NCBI GenBank assembly: GCA_050945315.1
Contig: JBMNSS010000129.1
Span: forward strand, 1 to 7,730
Length of the DNA stretch: 7,730 bases
Source of the DNA: DTU080 sp050945315
Lineage (GTDB): Bacteria; Bacillota; Limnochordia; DTU080
Reading direction: 5' to 3'
In this document: positions 1-5,366 of the stretch, one piece after another
How positions within the stretch are numbered: the stretch's first letter is position 1
How the letters are laid out: each line of letters begins with the position of its first letter
Program-made: the position numbers and the translations under genes
Notes under the pieces: generated by a model
What the model was told of the DNA's origin: nothing
Seen by the model: only the letters and a program-made list of their open reading frames with translations
Databases searched by the model: none

Positions 1-172
1 CCGGTAAAGCCCCCCTTACGAGTCCCAGAGGCGGCGTTTGACTACCCTCGGTGCAGGAACTGCCAAGAGCTTCTCTCCTCCCTCAACTACCTGGTTCTCC
101 ATGTCGATTGCGGACACGCCGGCGATACGATTATTCTTGCATGAGCGGACAAGGCTATTGTGCCAGACTCGC

Positions 173-199
173 TTGACCTTGGATGCGCAATTGTAATCC
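173..199 (+). promoter_or_regulatory. weak candidate promoter for the lyase gene
   Basis: TTGACC at 173-178 matches five of six bases of a sigma-70 -35 box. TAATCC at 194-199 is a poor -10 at a short 15-base spacing. If it is used, transcription would start near 206 and leave a leader of about 130 bases that contains the 279-316 dyad. The -10 is unconvincing, so this is a pointer only. Confidence 0.2.
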
Positions 200-278
200 T
201 TGTTTTCAACCTTTCCGGAATCCGGAGGATTGAGGCAGACGCTGAGCGAAGTGATTACAGCATCGTCAGAAGTCCGGA

Positions 279-316
279 AACCGTTCTTCGAAAAACTCGA
301 TCGATTGAGAACGGTT
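279..316 (+). promoter_or_regulatory. inverted repeat (stem-loop or operator) directly upstream of the lyase RBS
   Basis: AACCGTTCT at 279-287 is perfectly complementary to AGAACGGTT at 308-316, with 20 bases between. The interior holds a second small dyad, TCGA-AAAAC-TCGA (288-300), and an overlapping near-palindrome at 296-309 (12 of 14 symmetric positions, centre ATCGAT). The right arm ends exactly where the purine-rich ribosome binding site (317-326) begins. It could be a leader hairpin that tunes ribosome access or mRNA stability, or a repressor/activator operator. The symmetry is directly visible; the function is inferred. Confidence 0.45.
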
Positions 317-326
317 GGAAGGGGGA
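317..326 (+). promoter_or_regulatory. ribosome binding site deciding the lyase start
   Basis: GGAAGGGGGA lies 8 bases before the ATG at 335. The open frame extends upstream to an ATG at 200, but that start would place 45 non-hydrophobic residues in front of an otherwise standard signal peptide and has no good ribosome binding site. The start at 335 is therefore preferred. Confidence 0.65.
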
Positions 327-334
327 TCGAAAGA

Positions 335-3238
335 ATGCCAGGGTCTTGCAGGGCTGCCTTTGCGTTCATCATAGCCATCCTGTTAGCCATTGTGTCGGGG
401 CCGGATGCGCTGGCCTCTGAACAGTTGCTGTTTGCGGATGATTTCACTGAGGATCAGTTGGGAGCTCCTCCTGCTGAGTGGAAGATCTATGGCGGAACCG
501 GGTACGTCGGTGTCGTATCTGATGCCGAGTTGCATACCGGGCGGGCGGTACGTGTTACATCCGATCCCGGTAAAGAGAACACCTCGATCTCCGTCGTGTT
601 GTGGGATCCGCCGGCAAGTCAAGCCCGGACCATCGGCATCGAGCATTGGATCCGATCTTCATCCGAAAAGAACAATATGTACATAACCAAGGAGGGTCGT
701 CATCGCCTGCACTGGTGGGTGTCAGCCGATCACTTGTACTTCAATCGCGGTGTGGCCACAGGGCAGAGCTCAACAAAACTGGGCCGGCTTCAGGAAGGCT
801 GGAATCGCCTCCGGATCATTGCCGACATTGAAAGCCAGACGGCCGTCTTCTATGTAAATGATATGGACGCACCGATCAGTGAACCCTTGGCCTTTGGGCG
901 GCCCATTGATTCGTGGGCCGATGCCGAACTGACCTTTGCTCAGCATCGGAACATCAAGAGCGAGTTCCTCTACGGAGATGTCAAGGTGTGGAGCCTGGAG
1001 GCAGAGGAAAAGGAGGAGTCGCGCCAGACATCCGAACTGGCCACAACCCCGATGTGGATCGAATACCACGAGTTGGGGCAGAAACCCGCCGAGTGGTGGG
1101 AGTCCGATGAGGCCCGGTTTTTGGCCGAGCGCATTGTGCGCAGAATGAAAGAGGATGAGATCACCATTGACATCCTTATCGGGACGCTGACCGTTCCTGA
1201 CGGGATTCTGGCCACCCAACTCAGCGTACTGGCGCATATGTACGTCCTCACGGGGGAGCGCAAGTACAAAGAAGCATTTCAGCGAGGGTTGAGTGTCCTT
1301 CTCGAGGCTCAGTTTCCCAGCGGCGGCTGGCCGACGGTCTATCCCAGGTACACGGATCGCGATCTTCACGACGATTTCTACGCCAAGTCCACCTGGACGG
1401 CTATCCCGGCACTGCTAAAGGGCGTTCTCGAGCGAGAGCATCCCTTCGATACGGACATAGCCGATTCCATCAATCACGTGGCGGTGGAGACGGCTTTGCA
1501 TCGCATACCGCCGCAAGAGAAGACTAAACGCTTCATGTACTCCGATTATGCCGCTCGAAGCCCGGAATGGTGGAAATCCGACGAAGCGATACAGATCGGA
1601 GATAACCTGCTCACTTGGCAGATACCCGAGGGCGGATGGGGATGGGTCATGGGCATGGCACACTTCCCGTATATCCCGGAGTATCCCACGAGAACCCCGT
1701 CATGCACCGATGGCATTGAACGTGCCGATTTCAACCGCGGAAGAACCATTGCTCCCATGCGCTTCTTGGGTCAGCTCTATGCGGCCACAGGTGAAGAGCG
1801 CTTTGGGAGAGCCTTCTATCGCGGTCTGGACTTTATCCTGGCTTCGCAGTACCCTTCGGGTGGTTGGCCCCATGTCTATCCCAAGCCTGAAAGATACACC
1901 TCCTACAGTCGTAATGTGACCTTCTACACCGAGGCCATGCCGACCGTCATGTCGCTCATTCAGGATGTCGTCTTGGAGAAACATCCGTTTGAGTTTGTCG
2001 ATGCCGAATACAAGGCTCGGCTCGCCGAAGCCTTTGACAGAGGCATTGACTACATCGTCAAATCGCAGATTGAGGTGAACGGTCGCCTGACAGGTTGGGG
2101 ACATCGACATGACCCTGACACCTACGAGCCTCGGCCGTCCCGCGCCTTCGAGCCCGTGGCCATAGCGGTCTCTTCAACCATGGGGGTCTTGCGACTGCTG
2201 TACTCCATTCCCGACCCGTCCGTCGAAGTCAAGCGGGCGGTGTTGAGTGCCTTTGAGTGGCTGGAGAAGGTCCGCCTCGAAGACGAGCGGTGGGCACTCT
2301 TCTACGAGATCGGCACCGATAGGCCCATCTTCGTCGGTCGAGACGGCATCATACGCTACAACTTCTCGGAGATCGATCTGGAAAGACAGCTCAACTACGC
2401 CTGGTACGGTACATGGCCCGAGGAGCTTCTCCAGCAGGCTCATCGCACGGGCTATTACGACGCTCTCTACGAAAGCCTCCCGGATTACCCGGCGGTGAGG
2501 GTGAGGTTTCCACTGGCCGACAACGCCCGAGTGACCGGTGATCTGGCACTGAATATCGAGCTACTGCATGCGCATCAAGCCGCGCATGTGACCGACCTGA
2601 CCATCGATGTAGACGGTGCCGTCATCTATGGCGGTACGACTCTTCCGGGCAGTGATGAGCTGATCATCGATACCGAAGAATTGGAGGATGGGTATCACCG
2701 GGTGACGGTGACTACTGTGCATGACACATACGGCACGTTTGAACAGAGCCTCAATATCAATGTTGCCAACCGCTGGACCCTTGTGCAGAACATGGCTCCT
2801 CCGGTCACCGAGGGTTGGTTTCCGATCGACTTTCTGCAGACGGTGAGCCGTTCTGAAGGCTGGGTTTACGATACGGAAGACAGTGACCGTTTCTTCCGGG
2901 ATCCGCACCGCCTGGTACGGGGAACTGAGGAGACGGAGTATCTCATCTGGGAGACGCCCCGGCTGCGCAAGGTTACCCTGAGGTTTTTCGTCCGGCCGGA
3001 GGTTCGCTTAGAAGAAGGGCTTGAGCTGGCCGTTGCCGTCTCACCGGAGGCATGGAAGCCCGTAGACTACACCGTCAGAACAGAGGGCGACACCAGGGAT
3101 TGGCGGCAGGCGGTGATCACCCTTGATTTTGCCGATGTCGAAGAATGCCATCGGTTTCGTCTGACGCTGTCGGATCCTCTTCCTAAGGATGCCGTTCAGA
3201 TCGGAGAAATAGTCTTTTCCGGCTTCGAGCCGCGCTAG
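335..3238 (+). CDS. secreted modular PL10-like pectate lyase with a duplicated half-toroid
   Basis: Predicted 967-residue exported protein. Residues 1-27 form a Sec signal peptide (hydrophobic core about 8-21, cleavage after ALA at 25-27). About 29-235 is a beta-rich LamG/concanavalin-like region opening with LLFADDF. An alpha-helical part resembles polysaccharide lyase family 10, which cleaves polygalacturonate by beta-elimination. It occurs as two related blocks: copy 1 from EWWESDEA (253) with GGWPTVYP at 330, and copy 2 from EWWKSDEA (411) with GGWPHVYP at 509. Only copy 2 continues into the family's C-terminal half: HDP at 592, SRAFE near 602-606, VGRDG near 667-671, YAWYGTWP at 688. About 718-810 looks Ig-like, and 811-967 is a further beta domain that may bind carbohydrate. 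The usual PL10 catalytic part is only about 330 residues. Several motifs recalled as conserved (IDNxAT, FNDxAM, ESxGIxR) are altered, so activity and substrate are uncertain. PL10 kinship is fairly sure; enzymatic function is inferred. Confidence 0.8.
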   Translation: MPGSCRAAFAFIIAILLAIVSGPDALASEQLLFADDFTEDQLGAPPAEWKIYGGTGYVGVVSDAELHTGRAVRVTSDPGKENTSISVVLWDPPASQARTIGIEHWIRSSSEKNNMYITKEGRHRLHWWVSADHLYFNRGVATGQSSTKLGRLQEGWNRLRIIADIESQTAVFYVNDMDAPISEPLAFGRPIDSWADAELTFAQHRNIKSEFLYGDVKVWSLEAEEKEESRQTSELATTPMWIEYHELGQKPAEWWESDEARFLAERIVRRMKEDEITIDILIGTLTVPDGILATQLSVLAHMYVLTGERKYKEAFQRGLSVLLEAQFPSGGWPTVYPRYTDRDLHDDFYAKSTWTAIPALLKGVLEREHPFDTDIADSINHVAVETALHRIPPQEKTKRFMYSDYAARSPEWWKSDEAIQIGDNLLTWQIPEGGWGWVMGMAHFPYIPEYPTRTPSCTDGIERADFNRGRTIAPMRFLGQLYAATGEERFGRAFYRGLDFILASQYPSGGWPHVYPKPERYTSYSRNVTFYTEAMPTVMSLIQDVVLEKHPFEFVDAEYKARLAEAFDRGIDYIVKSQIEVNGRLTGWGHRHDPDTYEPRPSRAFEPVAIAVSSTMGVLRLLYSIPDPSVEVKRAVLSAFEWLEKVRLEDERWALFYEIGTDRPIFVGRDGIIRYNFSEIDLERQLNYAWYGTWPEELLQQAHRTGYYDALYESLPDYPAVRVRFPLADNARVTGDLALNIELLHAHQAAHVTDLTIDVDGAVIYGGTTLPGSDELIIDTEELEDGYHRVTVTTVHDTYGTFEQSLNINVANRWTLVQNMAPPVTEGWFPIDFLQTVSRSEGWVYDTEDSDRFFRDPHRLVRGTEETEYLIWETPRLRKVTLRFFVRPEVRLEEGLELAVAVSPEAWKPVDYTVRTEGDTRDWRQAVITLDFADVEECHRFRLTLSDPLPKDAVQIGEIVFSGFEPR

Positions 3239-3254
3239 GATGCCACTGATCGAT

Positions 3255-3278
3255 CTCTTCGCCGGCTGGCAAGAAGAG
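3255..3278 (+). terminator. bulged stem-loop after the lyase gene (weak terminator or attenuator)
   Basis: CTCTTC (3255-3260) pairs with GAAGAG (3273-3278), and inside it GCC (3261-3263) pairs with GGC (3268-3270). This gives a 9-pair stem with an AA bulge and a GGCT loop, 16 bases after the lyase stop codon. No T-run follows, so a classical intrinsic terminator is unlikely. It may cause partial termination or protect an mRNA end between the lyase gene and the downstream cluster. Confidence 0.35.
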
Positions 3279-3291
3279 GAAAGCGCTTGCG
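3278..3291. promoter_or_regulatory. LacI/CcpA-type operator-like palindrome
   Basis: The 14-base site GGAAAGCGCTTGCG contains the perfect palindrome AAGCGCTT (3281-3288) centred on CG. It matches 11 of 14 positions of the symmetric CRE-like form TGAAAGCGCTTTCA. Operators of LacI-family sugar regulators typically look like this. A second symmetry, AAGCGC-TT-GCGCTT at 3281-3294, overlaps it. It lies 50-65 bases before the start codon of the next gene, a sensible place to control the 3345-6665 cluster. No regulator gene is present in the window, so binding is inferred. Confidence 0.4.
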
Positions 3292-3330
3292 CTTAGCGTA
3301 GGGTTATGGAGTGGCTCAGTGGGATTCCCG

Positions 3331-3340
3331 GGAGGTGATC
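3331..3340 (+). promoter_or_regulatory. near-perfect Shine-Dalgarno of the first mini-membrane gene
   Basis: GGAGGTGATC is fully complementary over 10 bases to the conserved 3' end of bacterial 16S rRNA. The GGAGG core ends 9 bases before the ATG at 3345. It is the strongest ribosome binding site in the window and strongly supports translation of the small reading frame behind it. Confidence 0.8.
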
Positions 3341-3344
3341 GATC

Positions 3345-3572
3345 ATGTTCAAGTCAAAGAGAGCGGCGACCATGCTAGCCGGAGGCCTCGTGGCCATGGT
3401 TGCCATCTTCACTGTAGTCCTCTTCTTGATTAAGGTGCTTTGGGCTCGGACGATTCCGGATCTGTTCCCCGGTGCCGTGGAGGAAGGCCTGGTGGCCGCG
3501 TCGATATCCTGGGTGACGGCAGCCAAAATAGCCATTATTGCCGTGGTTCTCTCGCTTATCCCGCGCCCTTAG
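3345..3572 (+). CDS. small two-helix membrane protein, function unknown
   Basis: A 75-residue hydrophobic protein that I do not recognise. A basic N-terminus (FKSKR) precedes a first transmembrane helix at about 8-29. A short polar link of about 30-48 follows, with WARTIPDLFPGAVEEG: aromatic, Pro and acidic residues that look like a conserved loop. A second helix lies at about 54-72, ending in Pro-Arg-Pro. Under the positive-inside rule both termini would be cytoplasmic and the loop external. The exceptional Shine-Dalgarno argues that this is a real gene. It is followed 138 bases later by another tiny membrane gene and then by the flavoenzyme and sugar-binding protein on the same strand, so it probably belongs to one operon. 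Possible roles, all inference: small subunit of a transporter encoded elsewhere, or a membrane anchor or chaperone. Confidence 0.7.
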   Translation: MFKSKRAATMLAGGLVAMVAIFTVVLFLIKVLWARTIPDLFPGAVEEGLVAASISWVTAAKIAIIAVVLSLIPRP

Positions 3573-3693
3573 GCTCCGGTGCTGAGCCACGGACATCGAA
3601 TCCCCAGTCGTGCCGAGCCTTGATCTTGGTCGCCTCGGCGGCGGAAGGTGTTCTCCGGGTTTGGCATCCTCATACGATCGCCACCGGAAGACG

Positions 3694-3703
3694 AAGGAAG
3701 GTG
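3694..3703 (+). promoter_or_regulatory. ribosome binding site selecting the GTG start of the second mini-membrane gene
   Basis: AAGGAAGGTG lies 7 bases before GTG at 3711. The frame is open back to an ATG at 3648, but that start lacks a comparable site and would add 21 polar residues (SPPEDEGR-like) before the membrane part. GTG at 3711 is preferred. Confidence 0.55.
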
Positions 3704-3710
3704 CTCACAG

Positions 3711-3872
3711 GTGAACGGAAGATCGGAACGCAGTTACAACTTGGAGGTGTTCGGAGGGACATTCTGGATCGGCGCTTGGCTGTTCACGGTCGGCTATTTG
3801 GGGCTTTCCGTCTGGGAGGCCATTCTCGCACTCATCGCCTGGCCCTACTTCCTTGGGGTTCACTTTCGGTGA
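3711..3872 (+). CDS. very small membrane protein, function unknown
   Basis: A 53-residue protein read from GTG at 3711 (74 residues if the ATG at 3648 is used). A short polar, basic N-terminus is followed by two closely spaced hydrophobic stretches. The first, about 14-32, contains FWIGAWLFTVGYLGL; the second, about 34-50, contains AILALIAWPYFLG; the protein ends in VHFR. Both are rich in Trp, Tyr and Gly, suggesting a tight helical hairpin that packs against another membrane protein. I do not recognise the family. It sits between the 75-residue membrane protein and the FAD oxidoreductase, whose open frame begins before this gene ends. It may form a complex with its upstream neighbour; that is inference. 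A gene this short could be missed by automated annotation. Confidence 0.6.
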   Translation: MNGRSERSYNLEVFGGTFWIGAWLFTVGYLGLSVWEAILALIAWPYFLGVHFR

Positions 3873-3923
3873 GTCTTTCATGCAGGAGGGGCAGCGGCGG
3901 AAAAGGCGAGTCTTTGGGAAGGT

Positions 3924-3928
3924 GGGAG
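3924..3928 (+). promoter_or_regulatory. ribosome binding site supporting a TTG start for the flavoenzyme
   Basis: GGGAG, within the purine-rich stretch GGGAAGGTGGGAG (3916-3928), is placed 5 bases before TTG at 3934. The only in-frame ATG upstream, at 3880, has just a weak GGTGAG in front of it. Starting at 3880 would add 18 mainly basic residues not expected ahead of the dinucleotide-binding fold. Confidence 0.45.
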
Positions 3929-3933
3929 TAGCA

Positions 3934-5337
3934 TTGAATTCCAACTCAGGTCCGTTTGTGGTGGTACCGGCTGAAAAAGTCCCGGTGGTCAGTGAAGTCG
4001 ATGTGCTGGTATGCGGGGGAGGACCCGCCGGGGTATGTGCGGCTGTCGCCGCAGCCAGACTCGGAGCCCGGGTCATGCTCGTCGAACGACATGGTTTCTT
4101 TGGCGGCATGGCTACTGCGGGTTTGGTGGTCATCTGGCACAAACTCTACGGTATGGATCTTGAAACCCAAGTCATCCGGGGGTTGCCCGAAGAGCTCGTG
4201 GAACGGCTGGCCCGCCGTCAGGCGGTGCGCAACTCCAGGCCCGACGGGCGTGGTCATTTCACCATCGATACCGAACAGACCAGGCTGGTGTTCGACGAGG
4301 TGATCCTCGATGCCGGGGTGACACCTCTGCTCCATACATGGGCCAGTGACGTTATACTGGACGGCGACCGAATCGACACAGTAATTGTTCAAAACAAGTC
4401 CGGGCGCCAGGCCATCCGGGCCCGTTTCTTCATTGACGCTACCGGCGACGCCGATATCGCCGCCCGAGCCGGTGTGCCGTGGGAAAAAGGAGATGAGCAG
4501 GGCCTCATGCAGCCGCCATCGCTGTGTTTCCGGCTGGGTGGCCTTGACATGGAACGTGCCCGCCGCGAGGGCTATGGGCAGAAACTGGCCGCGGCTCTCA
4601 ACAAGCCCATGGATTACAACGGGCAGGAGTACCCCAATTTCCTGTGGACGGCTCCGAATCTTCATCGCAAGGACGAGCTGATGCTGGCAGGGGTACGTGT
4701 GACGGAAGTCGATGCCACCGATAGCTGGAGCTTCACTCGGGCCGAGATGGAGGGACGCCGTCAGCTGGAGTGGGTGTTGGCCCAGTTGCGAGCCCACGTC
4801 CCCGGTTTTGAACAGGCCCATATCGTGGACATAGCCGCGCAGATCGGCATTCGGGAGACCCGACGGATTGTCGGTGAGTATGTGCTGCAAGAGGAAGATG
4901 TCCTTGAAGGGGTTCGTTTCCCTGACGTGATCGCTCAGGGGACGTATCCGATCGACATCCACAATCCTCTTCGCAGGGGCATTGTCTTCAAAGAAATAGA
5001 CGGGACCATACGGGAGATCCTGGAGGACGGTTCCCGGCGGCACGGCTACTGGACCGAGGACGGGCAGCCTCGTGACACGGTGTGCTATCAGGTGCCGTAT
5101 CGCTGTCTGGTTCCCGAAAACCGCGGCAATCTGTTGGTCGCGGGGCGCTGTATCTCCACGACTCACGCTTCTCACGGAGCGACACGCGTCATGGTGAACT
5201 GCATGCAATTTGGCCAAGCTGCGGGTGTCGCGGCGGCCTTGTGTGTGGACGAAGAGCTGGCCGCCCGCGATCTGCCGACAGAGCAGTTGCATCAGGCCTT
5301 GGCTGAGCAGGGCTGTAGCTTTCTGGGTGTGGGTTAG
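3934..5337 (+). CDS. FAD-dependent oxidoreductase (PF12831 FAD_oxidored type)
   Basis: A 467-residue flavoprotein (485 if the ATG at 3880 is the start), probably cytoplasmic because no signal or membrane segment is seen. The N-terminal Rossmann dinucleotide-binding motif is clear: VDVLVCGGGPAG, with GGGPAG at 28-33 and the ribose-binding Glu at 51 in LVER. GFFGGMAT follows directly. Further family marks are the FIDATGDADIAARAG segment, GIRETRRIVGEY, and the C-terminal FAD-contacting region LLVAGRCISTTHASHGATRVM leading into GQAAGVAAAL. The family is widespread in carbohydrate-degradation loci, but its substrates are largely unknown. Here it probably oxidises or reduces a sugar-acid or other product of the polysaccharide (inference). 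Its stop lies 29 bases before the sugar-binding protein gene, so the two are almost certainly co-transcribed. Family assignment is secure, substrate is not, and the start is moderately sure. Confidence 0.88.
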   Translation: MNSNSGPFVVVPAEKVPVVSEVDVLVCGGGPAGVCAAVAAARLGARVMLVERHGFFGGMATAGLVVIWHKLYGMDLETQVIRGLPEELVERLARRQAVRNSRPDGRGHFTIDTEQTRLVFDEVILDAGVTPLLHTWASDVILDGDRIDTVIVQNKSGRQAIRARFFIDATGDADIAARAGVPWEKGDEQGLMQPPSLCFRLGGLDMERARREGYGQKLAAALNKPMDYNGQEYPNFLWTAPNLHRKDELMLAGVRVTEVDATDSWSFTRAEMEGRRQLEWVLAQLRAHVPGFEQAHIVDIAAQIGIRETRRIVGEYVLQEEDVLEGVRFPDVIAQGTYPIDIHNPLRRGIVFKEIDGTIREILEDGSRRHGYWTEDGQPRDTVCYQVPYRCLVPENRGNLLVAGRCISTTHASHGATRVMVNCMQFGQAAGVAAALCVDEELAARDLPTEQLHQALAEQGCSFLGVG

Positions 5338-5353
5338 GAGCAGCAAGACAGAC

Positions 5354-5362
5354 GGGAGGGAG
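5354..5362 (+). promoter_or_regulatory. ribosome binding site of the sugar-binding protein gene
   Basis: GGGAGGGAG lies 4 bases before the ATG at 5367, and its GGGAGG core (5354-5359) lies 7 bases before it. It falls within the 29-base gap after the flavoenzyme stop codon, consistent with coupled expression, and fixes the start ahead of the signal peptide. Confidence 0.65.
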
Positions 5363-5366
5363 ATTA

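Larger units (their letters stand above)
1..334. other. leader / intergenic region without a convincing gene
   Basis: No gene can be supported here. Frame 1 on the plus strand is open from the window edge to a TGA at 148-150. It would encode 49 residues containing a Cys-x-x-Cys pair and a later Cys-Gly-His, so it could be the tail of an upstream gene, but a run this short in GC-rich DNA is easily chance. The minus-strand frame that crosses 16-447 starts inside the lyase gene and has no recognisable domain. The right half holds a weak promoter-like pair, a duplicated TCCGGA motif near 214-226, and the dyad annotated separately at 279-316. Confidence 0.5.

Noticed and set aside
1..150. Open frame 1 from the window edge, possible C-terminal tail with CxxC and CGH
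   Set aside because: Only 49 codons with no start and no recognisable family. A run of this length without stop codons is expected by chance fairly often, so it is mentioned in the leader entry but not called.
16..447. 143-codon minus-strand frame across the leader
   Set aside because: It begins inside the signal-peptide region of the lyase gene, has no clear ribosome binding site and no domain. Its part outside the lyase gene is too short to support a gene.
770..1369. 199-codon minus-strand frame inside the lyase gene
   Set aside because: No recognisable features, and it lies wholly opposite a well-supported secreted protein.
3572..3588. Small hairpin GGCTC-(7)-GAGCC after the first mini-membrane gene
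   Set aside because: Only five pairs and no T-run, too weak to call as a terminator. The next gene has its own ribosome binding site and is probably co-transcribed.
3440..3931. 163-codon plus-strand frame across the two mini-membrane genes
   Set aside because: Gly/Arg/Ser-rich translation without hydrophobic or domain structure and no proper ribosome binding site. The overlapping frames have strong ribosome binding sites and coherent membrane helices.
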